Shown: positions 21,196 to 32,596 of the stretch, piece by piece
How positions within the stretch are numbered: position 1 is the stretch's first letter
Layout: every line of letters begins with the position of its first letter
From: Rhynchonema sp. JSB1_4
Taxonomy: Eukaryota; Nematoda; Chromadorea; Monhysterida; Xyalidae
Assembly: GCA_030248065.1 (NCBI GenBank)
Contig: JASAMV010007048.1
Coordinates: 1-64,000, forward strand
Direction: 5' to 3'
Length of the DNA stretch: 64,000 nucleotides
Made by a program: the position numbers and the translations under genes
Notes under the pieces: generated by a model
What the model was told of the DNA's origin: nothing
The model's database searches: none
What the model saw: only the letters and a program-made list of their open reading frames with translations

Positions 21196-22336
21196 TTAAT
21201 GCCAACGCTGTTCATGTTTCCTCAAAGTGCCACTGTCAGCAAATGTCCACGAGCACACTTCACATTTGAACGGTCGTTCTCCGGTGTGTTTGCGTCGCTG
21301 ATGTCGCGTGTATGAAGCAGTGGTTTTGAAGGCAAACCCGCAACAATTGAACGTCACTTTGCCGTCGGCCGACACGTGACGTGCTGTCTTGATACCGTAG
21401 TCGGGTTTTTGCTTGGACAGCGCCACCCGTTCGGCTTCGTGACGCGCACGAATGTGTTTGCTGAAGGCGGATCTCGTCTGAAGCACCTTGCCACAACAAC
21501 AATGGAACGTCTCGTGCCCATCGGGCGATATGCGACGCGCCCAAGGGATACTGAACTTGGGGGCATGTTTGGTGGTCGAAGTTGAAGGCAGCTCCTTGGG
21601 ACTGATCGAGCTCATTTTGGCATGACGTCGTTTTGATTTGCGAACTCGTTTGTCGCGCGATGGTGCTGGTTTGTCGCCGTCAACTAATCGGTCCTGGTCT
21701 GAAGCCGGAGCGTCGATCGAAGAATTGTCTGCAGCCTCCAGCAACACTTGATCATCAGACTCCAGCTGTTCCTGTTTCATCACGGTTGCGTCATTTGATT
21801 CGTTGTGAGCCACACGGTAGTACGATGACTCTAGAACGGGATCCATGTCGAACTCGCCTTGTTCAAGCAGCGACGAGCGGTGGGCTGACCGGGCGGAGAC
21901 CGGAATTTCGGATAATGTCAAGAGTTGACGTTGTTGTGGTGTTGCCGATCGGCTCTGCAATGAGCCAGTGTCGTAACGTATCGAAGCAACATGAAATACT
22001 ATACTAACCAGGGGCACTAAACAATGCACAAACCCGCTGTTCAGTTCGCTCCACCTGATCTTGACCAGTCACCAGAAGCATCAAATTATCGATCTTCCAT
22101 TGATGTTCATCGATAACCTGATCGATTTCGCTCATTTGCGACATAAACATGGACACAAAACTCGAGAATGTCTCCTTCGCTGTGGACTGTTCGCGACGCA
22201 GAACTTGCAGACCTGAATACAACACCGGGACTATTTCTCCATAAAGGCCGTGCCGTAGCAGATAAAATTGCTCACTTGTGCCAATTTCTTTCACAGCAGT
22301 GTACACTTCAACATCATAATCAGCGCGAGGTCCCAT
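21196..22336 (-). CDS. ZF4: paralogue with two CC fingers plus one C2H2
   Basis: Exons 22336-22276, 22212-22034 and 21954-21196; 332 residues. The start residues are MGPRADYDVEVYTAVKEI rather than MAP. The first CC finger has three cysteines in a row (FHCCCGKVLQ); the second is FNCCGFAFKTTASYTRHQRRKH. The canonical finger is CEVCSWTFADSGTLRKHEQRWH. Linker motifs are MKQEQLES and APASDQD. A conserved promoter block with GATAAGCTG lies at about 22424. Confidence 0.85.
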
Positions 22337-22423
22337 GTTCACATCCAGTGTGCGGTCTAAGATCTGAATTTAAGGATTAACACACGTCTCTAAACAAACT
22401 CCAAATGAATCTTGAAGATAAGC

Positions 22424-22465
22424 TGTGCTCACACAGCATTGATTGCATAACAATTACTCGAACGG
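22424..22465 (-). promoter_or_regulatory. Conserved upstream block, class A (representative, ZF4)
   Basis: GATAAGCTGTGCT then a spacer and CAGCATTGATTG on the plus strand. The same series lies about 60-130 bp upstream of ZF2 (about 19145), ZF3 (about 20605), ZF5 (23883), ZF6 (25399) and ZF7 (26757). Read on the coding strand it ends in CTTATC, a GATA-factor type core. Position and conservation suggest a core promoter element. Confidence 0.5.
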
Positions 22466-22616
22466 ATTACAATTAGGGCCATAATGAACAAAATTATCTT
22501 ATTCCATGCAAAAATCTTCATATCAAGGGTTTTATATGTGATACATCAAATATCTCCTAGAAATGAGACAATGATCACAACAACAAAATGACATGAGACC
22601 GTTAATGGTGACAACA

Positions 22617-23794
22617 TCAAACACGACCTAACGCCCACTTCTTTTGTTTATGCACCCGTCTCTCATGTCCCCTCAGAGTTCCGATGTCAGCAAAGGCCAG
22701 CGCGCACAGGTCGCATTTGTACGGTCGTTCACCGGTGTGCCTGCGTCGCATGTGCCTTCGGTAGTCGCCCTTAGTCACAAACGCAAATGAACAGCAACCG
22801 AACGTCACTTTGCCATCAGCCGATACCCGACGTGCTGCTTCGATACCGTAGTCCGGTTGGGGAGGCCTCAACGCAGCCCTTTCTTCCGCGTGATGCCTAC
22901 ACACATGTTTGTTGTACCCAGATTGTCCCTGGAACACCCGGCTACAACAAGTATAGGTCACTTTGCCATCGGGTGATACGCGACGCGCCCATGCAATGCT
23001 GAACTTCAGTGGTGGTTTGGCTTTGATCGGCAAAGTGGCAGGAGCGTTGATGGGACTCATTTTAACATGACCTGGTTTACATTTGCGAGTGGGAGACGCA
23101 TGTTTGTTACTACGATGACGACGTGATGGACTGGGTGCTTCCTCAAGCAATGGGTTCTGGTCTGAGACCGGAACGTCAATCGAAGAATCGTCTACCGCCT
23201 CCAGCAGCATTTGGTCATGGAGGCCCATCTGCTCCTGTTTCATCAAGGTTGATTCATGGTGCTCGGTTTGGGTCACATGGTCGTTGAACTGTGTGTCTGC
23301 GAAGCGATCCAAGTCGGCGTCGTCTTGTTCAAACAGGGACGAACGATGGCTTGACCGGGCGGAGACCGGCAGTTCAGACAAAGCCAATACTGGACGTTGC
23401 TGTGGTGTTGCTGATCGGTTCTGCAATGAGTTTATTGTTCATTCTGTGTGCTGTACTTGCTGAAGCATCCAAAGCCGCACAAACCCGACGTTCGCCACGT
23501 TCCACATGATTTTGACCAGTAATCACGAACATCAAACTATCGACCTTCCATTGATGCTCATCGATAACCTGATCGATATGACCCATTTGCGTCAAGAACG
23601 TAGACACATAATTGTTGAATGTCGTTTTGGCTACAGACTGTTCGCGTCGCAGAAGTTGGAGACCTGAACCGAATAAAAGGGTAGACCACAATGGGACGCA
23701 CAAAAGAACGAGGGAAACAGCTCACTTGTGCGCTGATTTCTTTCACCGCTGTGTAGACCTCGATGTCAAAATCAGCGCGCGGGCGAGGCGCCAT
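22617..23794 (-). CDS. ZF5: paralogue with a frame problem at exon 1
   Basis: Exons 23794 to about 23728, 23663-23485 and 23420-22617. Exons 2 and 3 are intact and encode two CC fingers (TCCSRVFQ, GCCSFAFV, here CCS instead of CCG) and CDLCALAFADIGTLRGHERRVH. At the end of exon 1 the usual AGCGCA-A/GTGAG reads AGCGCACAAGTGAG: two extra bases, which would put exon 2 out of frame and reach a stop after about ten codons. Either a different donor or start is used, or the gene is newly disabled. Confidence 0.6.
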
Positions 23795-24071
23795 GCTTAC
23801 AAGCAGGGTTGATGCGAAACTGGATCAAACGTTAGGACATATGTCGGTTGGTTATTACTACCAGAATGCGTCAACTTTGAAAGATAAGCTGCGCTGAGCA
23901 GCACTGATTGACTAACAATCATTTCAATCACTTGCAAATTGTACAAAAACAATGCCACGCTACATTGTGGGAAACACATTTTATTGCGGATGCCGACTGA
24001 CCATAAAAACAAAAAACAAGAACGAGACCAGATTCGAAGCATGAAAAAGCATACACAGTCACAAACCGAAT

Positions 24072-25315
24072 TATTGACAGAAAACCAGCATCTGATTCAC
24101 TTTGGTTCCTCTCTGTCTTATGTTTGTCCCGTTCATGTCTGCGCACACTCGTTGAATCGACGAATGATTCCGTACAGAATTTGCATTTATACGGCCGTTC
24201 ACCCGTATATGTCGCCGCATCACGTGTTTGCGATATGCGTTGCTGTTGCTGAATGCAAAGCCACAACAATTGAACGTCACTTTGCCGTGGTGTGAGACGC
24301 GACGCGCTGCTGCGGCACAGTAGGTATAGCAGAAAGCGTGGCGTCGGGCTGTTGAGATGATGTGAACTTGGATTTGGCGAGAGCCGCTGGCGGGTGTCTG
24401 AAGCGCGAAAGACCCGCTTTAGTCTGTCGGTATCGTTTTCTGCCCACCGGCCGAGGTCGTGGCAGATTCGACACAGATCGACGACAAAGCAGGTCCTGAT
24501 CTGACACCAGAACATCTAGTTGAGATGTGGCTGATTGGGGGCAATACGACGAATCCAGGAGTAAAGGCTCATTGACTTCTTGTTTGATGCTCGATAGTTG
24601 GACATCGGTGGCGCTTGGCTTCATGTGCTCTCACTTTGTTCAAAAAGGGGCGATCGATCATTTGACCAGGTGGACGTTTGTGCGTTTGTCGACTGATCCT
24701 GCAAAATAGCACTACCAGGTCGCCCAGAAAAATTTCGGCTGTGCCTTGACCGGCCGATACGAACGTGTGTTGGCAAGTCAGGGCAACTACATCGGGTGAT
24801 ATTTTCGAAACGGTGTAAAGGTCAGTTGGGTGTAAAGGTCGGCGGAAAGCTTGGTGTGAGAAAGTTCAGTGTAAGCTCGGCGTAAGCTTGAAACATTGCA
24901 CGCTGAGCAAGCAGCAGACGCGCGTTTCTAAACGAAAGGTCAACTTTGACGGTTTGCTGTGCAAGTGCAAAGCGTTTGTTTGCAATATTGTTTGTTTAGG
25001 CTGATCGCACAATCGTTTTTAAACGATAAACGTTTTGAATTTCGTAGCCTTTCATGGTTCGTTACAACGAACATCAGGCTATCGATCTTCCACTGCTGTT
25101 CGTCGATAACCTGATGGATTTGACCCATTTGCGTCATAAACGTCGACACATAATTGTTGAAAGTTGTTTTAGCCGGACTGCTAGCGGCGCAGAAGTTGCA
25201 GGCCTGAACCAAACAAAAGCACAATACTACTATACAATACACAAAAACGATTGATGAAACTGCTCACTTGCGCTGATTTCTTTCAGACCCCGACATCATC
25301 AGCGCGGGGTGCCAT
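24072..25315 (-). pseudogene. ZF6: disrupted paralogue
   Basis: Three independent lesions. Exon 1 (from 25315) has lost part of its EIYTAV codons and runs into a stop. In exon 2 (about 25206-25043) the invariant Glu after LLRR is a TAG. Exon 3 (about 24690-24072) changes frame between the linker (IKQEVNEPLLL) and the fingers (VTFNCCGFAFSNSNAYRKH, CKFCTESFVDSTSVRRHERDKH). A one-ended MITE sits between exons 2 and 3. Confidence 0.85.
24794..24905. mobile_element. Long-TIR MITE, one-ended copy 2
   Basis: Starts GGGTGATATTTTCGAAACGG like the copies at 657 and 30862; no right terminus is found. Lies inside pseudogene ZF6. Confidence 0.65.
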
Positions 25316-25637
25316 GCTCGTACCAACTGTGATGCAAGCATTTCTATTGTTAACATCGGTTATCACATTTCGAATGCATTGAAATTTCGAAGATAAGCTG
25401 TGCTCAACGCAACAGCATTGATCGACCGACATTCAGTTCAATTCAAATGTCCAATACACATGAAAAATAGTGACCGTCAATACCATCTGGATGAAAATAC
25501 ATTTTATTGCACTGACGCAGACACCATTGTAACAGCAAATATTGTCTCCGTGACATTTCAGGGGGTAATTTGAACCAATTAAAAGACGGAAACACATGTT
25601 CATAAGCATGATAATAGTTGTCAAAAAGGAGCATCCA

Positions 25638-26666
25638 TCATTCAACCCAATTTCGTTCTCTGTTCTCCAGGTAAGTCGTTTTATGCACAAAACGTTCATG
25701 TCTTCGCACGTTGCCTGTATCGGAGAATGATTTCGGACAGGATTTGCATTTAAACGGCCGCTCGCCGGTGTGACGTCGTCTGACGTGTTTGTCGTAGTTG
25801 CTACGGTACTTGAATGCAAAGCCACAACAATTGTACGTCACTGTGCCATTTGCGGACACGCTACGAGCTGCTGCTGCATTGTGGTCCGCAGGAACGGCAG
25901 TGGACGGTTGAGATGGTGTGGACTTGTGCTTGACCACAGACGGAGCTTGGCGTTCGGAGCGGGATGCACTCTGTTTGGTCGATTTGCGGCGCCGGTTTCC
26001 GCTTATCGGTCGAGATCGAGGCCGAATAGGCACTGGCTTACGACGTGCTGGGACCTGATTTGAGATCGCAACATCAAGCTGAGATGTGTATGATTGGTGA
26101 TCCGACGAAACCGGGAGCAACGGCTCATCGACATCTTGTTTGACGATCGATGGTTGCACAGTGTCAGTGGTTGTGTCTGGGTGCATGTCTGGAACCGGGT
26201 TCGTGAGCTCTTCGCCCTGTTCAAACAGGGACCACCGGGCGTGCACTTGTGATGGCAGTTGCTCGCAACGCAATTCTGATTGATTCTGCAAGATTGCGCG
26301 CTAGTGCAAGTCATAAATAAATTCAAACAGCAGTGAAACATCAGTAGCATACATTACAACTTTGAATCAGACCTGATTGTGTTCCCTCATTTGGTTCGTC
26401 ACAATGAATAGCAGAGTATCGATCTTCCACTGATGTTCATCGATAACCTGGTCGATTTGACCCATTTGCGTCATGAACGTGGACGCATAATTGTTGAAGG
26501 TCGTCTTGGCTGCGGACTGCTCGCGGCGCAGAAGTTCCAGACCTGAACCGAACAAATGGATATTACTTTCAATTGAAATGAAAAAAAGAGAGAGCAATTT
26601 CTCACTTGCGCTGATTTCTTTCACCGCGGTGTAGACCTCAGCATCATAATCAGCGTGGGGTGCCAT
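25638..26666 (-). CDS. ZF7: two-finger paralogue
   Basis: Exons 26666-26606, 26542-26373 and 26285-25638; 292 residues. The linker has IVKQDVDEPLL, where the usual Glu of V-K-x-E is Asp, and AISNQVP replaces PVSDQDP. Fingers: YNCCGFAFKYRSNYDKHVRRRH and CKSCPKSFSDTGNVRRHERFVH. The tail is short (NRERNWVE). TGAAACATC lies in intron 2 at 26335. Confidence 0.85.
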
Positions 26667-26995
26667 TCCTCGTTACGAATGCTGTTGCAAAACTGTGTGA
26701 AGATTTTGGACGTCTTGTTGGTCACATAACATTTTTAAAATTCGCAAACTTCAACGATAAGCTGTGCTGAACACAACAGGGTTGATTGGCCAACTATCAT
26801 TTTAGTACATACACTGATAAATATTGCCACTTTCACGGAAAAACATTTTATTGAACTCATCGCACAAACACAAACAAAACTAGCTGGTCCACGCTTCACT
26901 GGGTATAGGAAATGGACTGAAACGCGAAAAACATCATGATAAACGACAGGATTACAGTAGAAACAGAATCTGATTGCACGACTGTATTACGCGTG

Positions 26996-27971
26996 CTATT
27001 TTCCACACATTACGGCTTTCTGATGCACTTTGCGTTCGTGTCTCAGCACGCTGCTTGTATCGGCGAATGATTTCGTGCAGAATTTGCATTTATACGGCCG
27101 TTCACCCGTATGTCGCCGTCTGACGTGCTTGTTATAGTTGCTACGGTCTCTGAACGCAAAGCCACAACAATTGTACGTCACTGTGCCGTTGGCGGAGACT
27201 TGGCGCGCTGGGGTCGGACTGTAGACTGGGTTGGGACTAGACTGTTGAGATGGTGTGCACTTGGACCGAGGTGCACGTTTGAAGGTGGCTGGACTTGCTT
27301 TCGCTGTCGGTTGGTGTCGTTTTCTGCTTGAAAATCGAGGTCGTGACGAAATGGATGCTGGTCTGCGACGTAATAGGTCCGGGGAATCAAGTTGGGATGT
27401 GGATGATTGCGGGTGATCGGATGAATCGAGAAGCAACGATTCATCGAGCTCCGTTTTCACAACTGATGGTTGCACATTGTTGGCGCATGGGTGCACGTCT
27501 GGACCCAAATTCGTGGACTCTTCACCTTGCTTAAGCAGGGAAGATCGATCATTCGACCAGGCAGGCACTTGCACTTGATCGGCTGACAATTGTTCGCAAC
27601 GTATCGACGATTGGTTCTGCAAGGACTACGGTCAGTGAAACATAAAACTCAGAACTGAAATTTTAATTAAACTCAGACCTGATTTTGTTCCAATTCGTTC
27701 GTGACCATGAACATCAAACTATCGATCTTCCATTGATGTTCATCGATGGCCTGATCGATTCGACCCATTTGCGCCATGACCGCTGCAATGTAAGCGTTGA
27801 AAGTCGACTTGGCTGCGGACTGTTCACGACGCAGAAGTTGAAGACCTGAAAATGCAGGTAATAATTGTGACGGCGCTGGTCTTACACATACAAAAGCTAC
27901 AACAAAGGCTACTAACTCGTGCTGACCTCCTTAACAGCTGTGTAAATCTTGCTGTGAGTGCTGGGCGCCAT
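26996..27971 (-). CDS. ZF8: two-finger paralogue
   Basis: Exons 27971-27917, 27845-27679 and 27616-26996; 280 residues. In exon 2 the helix has MAQMGRIDQAIDEHQW (A for V). Linker VKTELDESLLL. Fingers: YNCCGFAFRDRSNYNKHVRRRH and CKFCTKSFADTSSVLRHERKVH. The donor of exon 1 is GTTAGT. Upstream, the spacing breaks: 2.5 kb of repeats and one other gene separate it from ZF9. Confidence 0.85.
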
Positions 27972-28074
27972 AGTGCTGATTTGAAACTGAAATATGAGGG
28001 AATGACATGGTTAAAGCATGACCCCCTTCCACAGTGTAGTTCCTGGTTCGGAGGGGGAGATAGCGGACCCCCCG

Positions 28075-28207
28075 TTTCTTTCAGAGGGAGGATATCGTAC
28101 CCCCTCGAAGACCCAAATTCAGGAAAAGTCACCTTTTCAGGTAGAAAATTTGACCTATTTTTGCCCTTTTTGGAAAAATTCTTCATAAAAAGGATATTTT
28201 GGCGACT
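28075..28207 (+). repeat. Dispersed repeat R1, copy 3
   Basis: Matches 8739-8868 phrase by phrase (GACCCAAATTCAG, AAAGTCAC, TTCTTCATAAAAAGGA). It opens the only sizeable repeat island inside the ZF array. Confidence 0.6.
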
Positions 28208-28279
28208 AATCACACATTTCAGGTCTAAAAATGCCCATTTTAGGCCTAAAATGCCTATTTTAGGCAAAAATTGAGGCAG

Positions 28280-28740
28280 ATAGTGTACCCGGAGGAGGAA
28301 ATATGGGGATAGTGTAATGCCTTAGGGGGAATAGCGTACACGAGGGGGGACCATCCCCCAGGACCGGGCCGGGATTTTGGACTTTTGGCACGGGCCGGGC
28401 CGGAGATTTGGAGGTTCGGGCCGGACTTCCCGGCTTGAATTGCACAAATCTCAAGCCAAAAGCGCCTTTTTTGACAAAAAATCGCCGAAAACTGCGCTTC
28501 GCGCAGAATATGTGCACATTTTTTGTGGGGCCTAAATGGACACGGTTCACAGAAACCGAATCACAAAAACATAAACATGCTTCAACAGGTGAATTTTTGG
28601 CCTTTTTTGACCATTTTTTTCCTTTAACCCCAAAATCGGGCCGGGCCGAGCCGACCTTAGGCTCAGGCTGAGCCGGGATTTTGGACTTTCAAATCGAGAC
28701 GGGCCGGGCCGGGCCGAGGATACCCGGCCCGATCCTAATC
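28280..28740. repeat. GGGCCGGGCC-rich composite repeat, copy 3
   Basis: ATAGTGTA plus G-rich units, then CGGGCCGGGCC blocks as in EIF1AD intron 1. It shares the phrase CCCGATCCTAATCTCTG with the related blocks' CACCTCTG ends. Confidence 0.6.
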
Positions 28741-28759
28741 TCTGTGGCGCATCAAACAG

Positions 28760-29105
28760 CAACAAGGGCCACACTGTTGCTAGTCTAAGTCTGAATGCTG
28801 CTGTGCATTTGAAGGCTTGCCCGCCTTGCCCGCACAGGGCACGCGCACGAAAATTTATTTAGAGCAGGTGTTCACTGATTTTACGGCGGTGGATGGTCTA
28901 CATTAGCCGCCGAGGATTAAATGTTGTTGCGAAAATCTACATAAAAGTTGCGCCAACATTTTTTACCCAAATTTCATGATTTAATTGATGCTGCTTCATA
29001 AATGTTTGAAGTGCGCAATGTTCTCTCTTTGGTTGTGGTGGGTTTGATACATATGATTGTTGCGAAAGCTGTGCCACGCGTTAAAGTGGAAGGGACCATG
29101 TTTTA
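28760..29105. other. Intergenic in the ZF8-ZF9 gap
   Basis: AT-rich; no gene, repeat or RNA recognised. Confidence 0.35.
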
Positions 29106-29450
29106 TTATTGGAACTGAAAGCCGCAATCAAGCTGACCATTCTTCAAAACGAAGTACCGTCGAAGTGTCAAATGAACGGTCAAAAAGTGTGCCAAAAGTG
29201 CACCTCTGGGAGTATAAGCGCCAACTGATTTAGCCACCCCCTGTGCTTGATTTTCAGGCATCGTACAGAAACAGCACATCACCGAACGAACGGAGTTGGA
29301 AAATCGAGCATGTATTCTTGATGAGATGACAGAAAACTGGATTTCAGACAACAGTAAACTGTCCCGACCTTCAAAGGATAGCGTCGTACCAAACCCAGCG
29401 ATGGCAGTAATGTAAAACATCACAAGGAGCGATTTACACGTTAATTTCAT
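29106..29450 (-). CDS. Predicted small secreted protein inside the array
   Basis: A single open frame of 114 residues starting MKLTCKSLLVMFYITAIAG, a clear signal-peptide shape, with no zinc finger. The mature part has a CCFC cluster near its middle and ends QLDCGFQFQ. A TATA-like TATATAGTG lies about 20 bases before the ATG, and AATAAAA overlaps the stop codon on the coding strand. The only candidate gene in the array unrelated to the ZF family. It could be chance; no homologue is recognised. Confidence 0.45.
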   Translation of the reverse strand: MKLTCKSLLVMFYITAIAGFGTTLSFEGRDSLLLSEIQFSVISSRIHARFSNSVRSVMCCFCTMPENQAQGVAKSVGAYTPRGALLAHFLTVHLTLRRYFVLKNGQLDCGFQFQ

Positions 29451-29621
29451 TTCCAAGTGCCTGGGGTGCACTATATACTGCTAGTATACCAGCACATCAC
29501 ACATTCGGAACAACACTTTATAGTGCACAAATATACATACGGAACGGAAAACGGAACACCAAATTCTTATTGCACAGCATTTGATGCACAGGGCTCAAGC
29601 AATGCTCATAGTCATGGTACA

Positions 29622-29718
29622 TATTGGTCGCACAATGACCCACTGACCCGTCACTTTCCCTCTTTACGATTCAGGAACAAATTTGACCAATTCTTACAAA
29701 GTCATTGTGCGACCAATA
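29622..29718. mobile_element. TA-flanked MITE, 97 bp deleted copy B
   Basis: Both TTGGTCGCACAATGA ends are present. The interior equals, in reverse, the left part of copy A (GTCACTTTCCCTCTTTACGA). Confidence 0.75.
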
Positions 29719-29742
29719 CCTTAGGTATATGTACACGGCAGT

Positions 29743-30744
29743 TCATTTCCTCATCATATGCACATTGTGTTCATGTCTTCGCAAGTTTGTGGAATCGGCG
29801 AACCCCTTGGCGCACACTCTGCACGTGTACCGTCTGTCGTTGGTATGCACGCGTCTGACGTGTCGGGCGTAGTTGCTCGAGCACGCGAATGCATGACCAC
29901 AACAATTGAATGTCACTTTGCCATCCAGTGACACACGACGTGCTGATGACGTGCTGTACTTAGAAGGCTTAGTGATCGGTCGGGACTTGCACAACGGACG
30001 TTTCACCAATTTGGATGCTGGTGATGATGCTGTAGTGGCGTGAGCTTGCTTCTTGCTGCTTGTTGCAGTCACGTCTGCACGCAGGTGAGTTGATGAAGTT
30101 GGCGCCGTCAAAGTGACATCAAGTGGGAGTGGGCCCCGGTGTGAAACCGAAACCGGAGCATCAGGCACGCCATCAAATGCGACCAGTTCTTGTTTCACAA
30201 GCCCTGATTCCTCAAGACACCCATGATCCAGAACGTTGCGTTGCGGGGCTGAGTTCGGCTGGATGTGCATCTTTGCTTGCTGGTGGACTTCTCCTTGATC
30301 CATCAGGGGCCCGTTATTTGTCGACCAGCTGGGCAACGGGACTGGAGGCGGCACTGGCGTTTGGTAAGACGCAGGAGCCTGCAAACTGCGTATCATGTAA
30401 ACCTGAACGCAAAAGATCATATTTCTTGCGTCAAGAACTCCTGACCTGATTTTGTTCCAATTCGTTCGTCACAATGAACATCAAACTATCGATCTTCCAT
30501 TGATGTTCATCGATAACCTGATCGATTTGACTCATTTGGGTCATGAACGTGGACACATAATTGTTGAACGTCTTCTTGGCCGCGCACTGTTCACGACGCA
30601 AAAGTTGCAAGCCTGAAATCAAGACATTTTTCTGGTGCACCGGTTGTTCATTGTCAACTTCACAGACAAACAAACACGCTCAGACTCACCAGTGCTGATT
30701 TCCTTGACGGCTGTGTAGACCTCAATTCGCGAGTTGGGAGCCAT
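29743..30744 (-). CDS. ZF9: two-finger paralogue
   Basis: Exons 30744-30690, 30612-30446 and 30378-29743; 285 residues. Linker VKQELVAFDG and PVSVSHRGPL (DQDP lost). Fingers: FNCCGHAFACSSNYARHVRRVH and CRVCAKGFADSTNLRRHEHNVH, joined by TNDRRYT, an atypical finger linker shared in part with ZF1. Confidence 0.85.
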
Positions 30745-30861
30745 TGTGGATTGTCTGATCGTGGACAGAAGATCACAAGCCGTTAAAATATGACAAATTT
30801 ATGACACTAAAAGTGCATGCGTTGTTCTGCGTGCAACGAACTGATAAGCTGCCCGGACAAT

Positions 30862-31072
30862 GGGTGATATGTTCGAAACAGTGTAAAAGTCAGTTGGGTG
30901 TAAAGGACTGGAAACCCCGGCCCCACCCCCCGATAGAGCTGCCCGGTGTAAACTTGAAACATTCCACGTTAATAACAGGCAATGTTTCACACACCACACG
31001 CCACCACTCGACCGAACTTTACACCGACCTTTACGCCCAACTGACCTTTACACCGTTTTGAAAATTCCACCC
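30862..31072. mobile_element. Long-TIR MITE, copy 3
   Basis: Begins GGGTGATATGTTCGAAACAG and ends in the inverted form; flanked by AAT on both sides. Lies between ZF9 and ZF10. Confidence 0.7.
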
Positions 31073-31275
31073 AATGCATGAACAGTGTCGGTTGCAAAAC
31101 GACGACGTGAAATATCACCACAATGAACGAAATTCTACACTCCATTTTATTTTATACAAAACATTATATATAAAAATATGCAAATGAGTGAAAGACACAC
31201 CAAAATCTCAAGAATATCAGACAGGGACGAAAACTTATAAATACATAAGAGCAGAGGAATTTCAAGAACAAGAAC

Positions 31276-32268
31276 TCACGTCTTGTGCACATTTCGTAAA
31301 TGTCTCTTCAAGTCCTCCGTCGTGGTAAACGTTTTGTGACACAGTCGACAAGTAAAGGGACGTTCACCAGTGTGCTTATAGCTCACATGACGTCGGTATA
31401 GCCAAGACGAATTGAACGCATAGCCACAACAATTGTACGTCGTTTTGCCATCGTCCGAGACGCGACGCGCTGACGCGGCATCGTAGCTGAATGGTTTCGC
31501 TGTAGCGGACCGGCGTTTAGACCTGGCTGCGGGCGCAGTTGTTTTTGTGAATGGACGCTGTTTCCTGTTTTTGTGCGCTGAGACCACATTTGTAGATTGA
31601 CGTCGTCGTGATGATGAACTTGACGGCGGAACGGTGCTGCACGGTTCCTGGCCTGAGACCGAAAATGTATTAAGTGCCGCTGCTGGAGTCACTTGGTTGA
31701 GCAGTGGCTGCTCAGAGAGAAGCAATTCTTCCTTCACGTGGGTGGATTCTTCTGGATGCAATCCATTCGTATCGCTGGAGTGCGCGTCTGAAGCCGGATT
31801 CACTTGATCCGTCAGGAACGCATTGTCGCTCGTCCAGCTGGCGATCGGGACTTGGGGGGATATCAGCATGGTCTGACTGGGCCCAGTCTGTAACGAAAAC
31901 ACCATGAAGGACATGAACTATAACCAGAACAATGACAGTCAAGGTTCATACCTGAATGTGCGCTGGTTCGTTCGTCACCATGAACATCAGGCTATCGATC
32001 TTCCATTGATGTTCATCGATAACCTGATCGATTTGACCCATTTGCGTCATGAACGTGGACACATAACTGTTGAACGTCGTTTTGGCTGCAGACTGCTCGC
32101 GACGCAGAACTTGCAGACCTGGTGAGATCAAAGAAATTTGAAGTCACACTAGTTATGAATGCATATCTTATCCTACGTACTTGAAAAAGAAACGTGTTTG
32201 TAAGACAGCTCACTTGTGCTCAGTTCTTTTACAACCATGTAGATTTCAGTTCGGTTATGCGGTGCCAT
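31276..32268 (-). CDS. ZF10: two-finger paralogue
   Basis: Exons 32268-32214, 32118-31952 and 31887-31276; 277 residues. Exon 1 has YMVVKELS. Linker VKEELLLSEQPLL and FSVSGQEP. Fingers: YNCCGYAFNSSWLYRRHVSYKH and CRLCHKTFTTTEDLKRHLRNVH, the most divergent helix of the middle group. ATGAAACATCAC sits in its promoter at 32452. Confidence 0.85.
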
Positions 32269-32596
32269 TCTCACAGTTTATGGGTGCGGTTTCCTTGCCC
32301 AGGCGATGCTAGCAATGGAATCCTAGCAAGACATACGATATAAAAGCACAATGCAAAAAACTGTTGTTATATCAGTGTGGGTTACTGAATGTCAAGAGGA
32401 GTAAACTGCCCTGATTTTCAGGGAGCAGTGCCGTGAGTGAAGCAACGACACCATGAAACATCACGACCAACGCACCGTACACAAATTCACTTCGAAACAA
32501 GTATTGTTACAAAAAATCAAAGACATGAAATCAAAATCAAAAAGCAACATGAAAATGAAAGTTCACAAATGGTATAGACCAAACATGAATGTCGCA

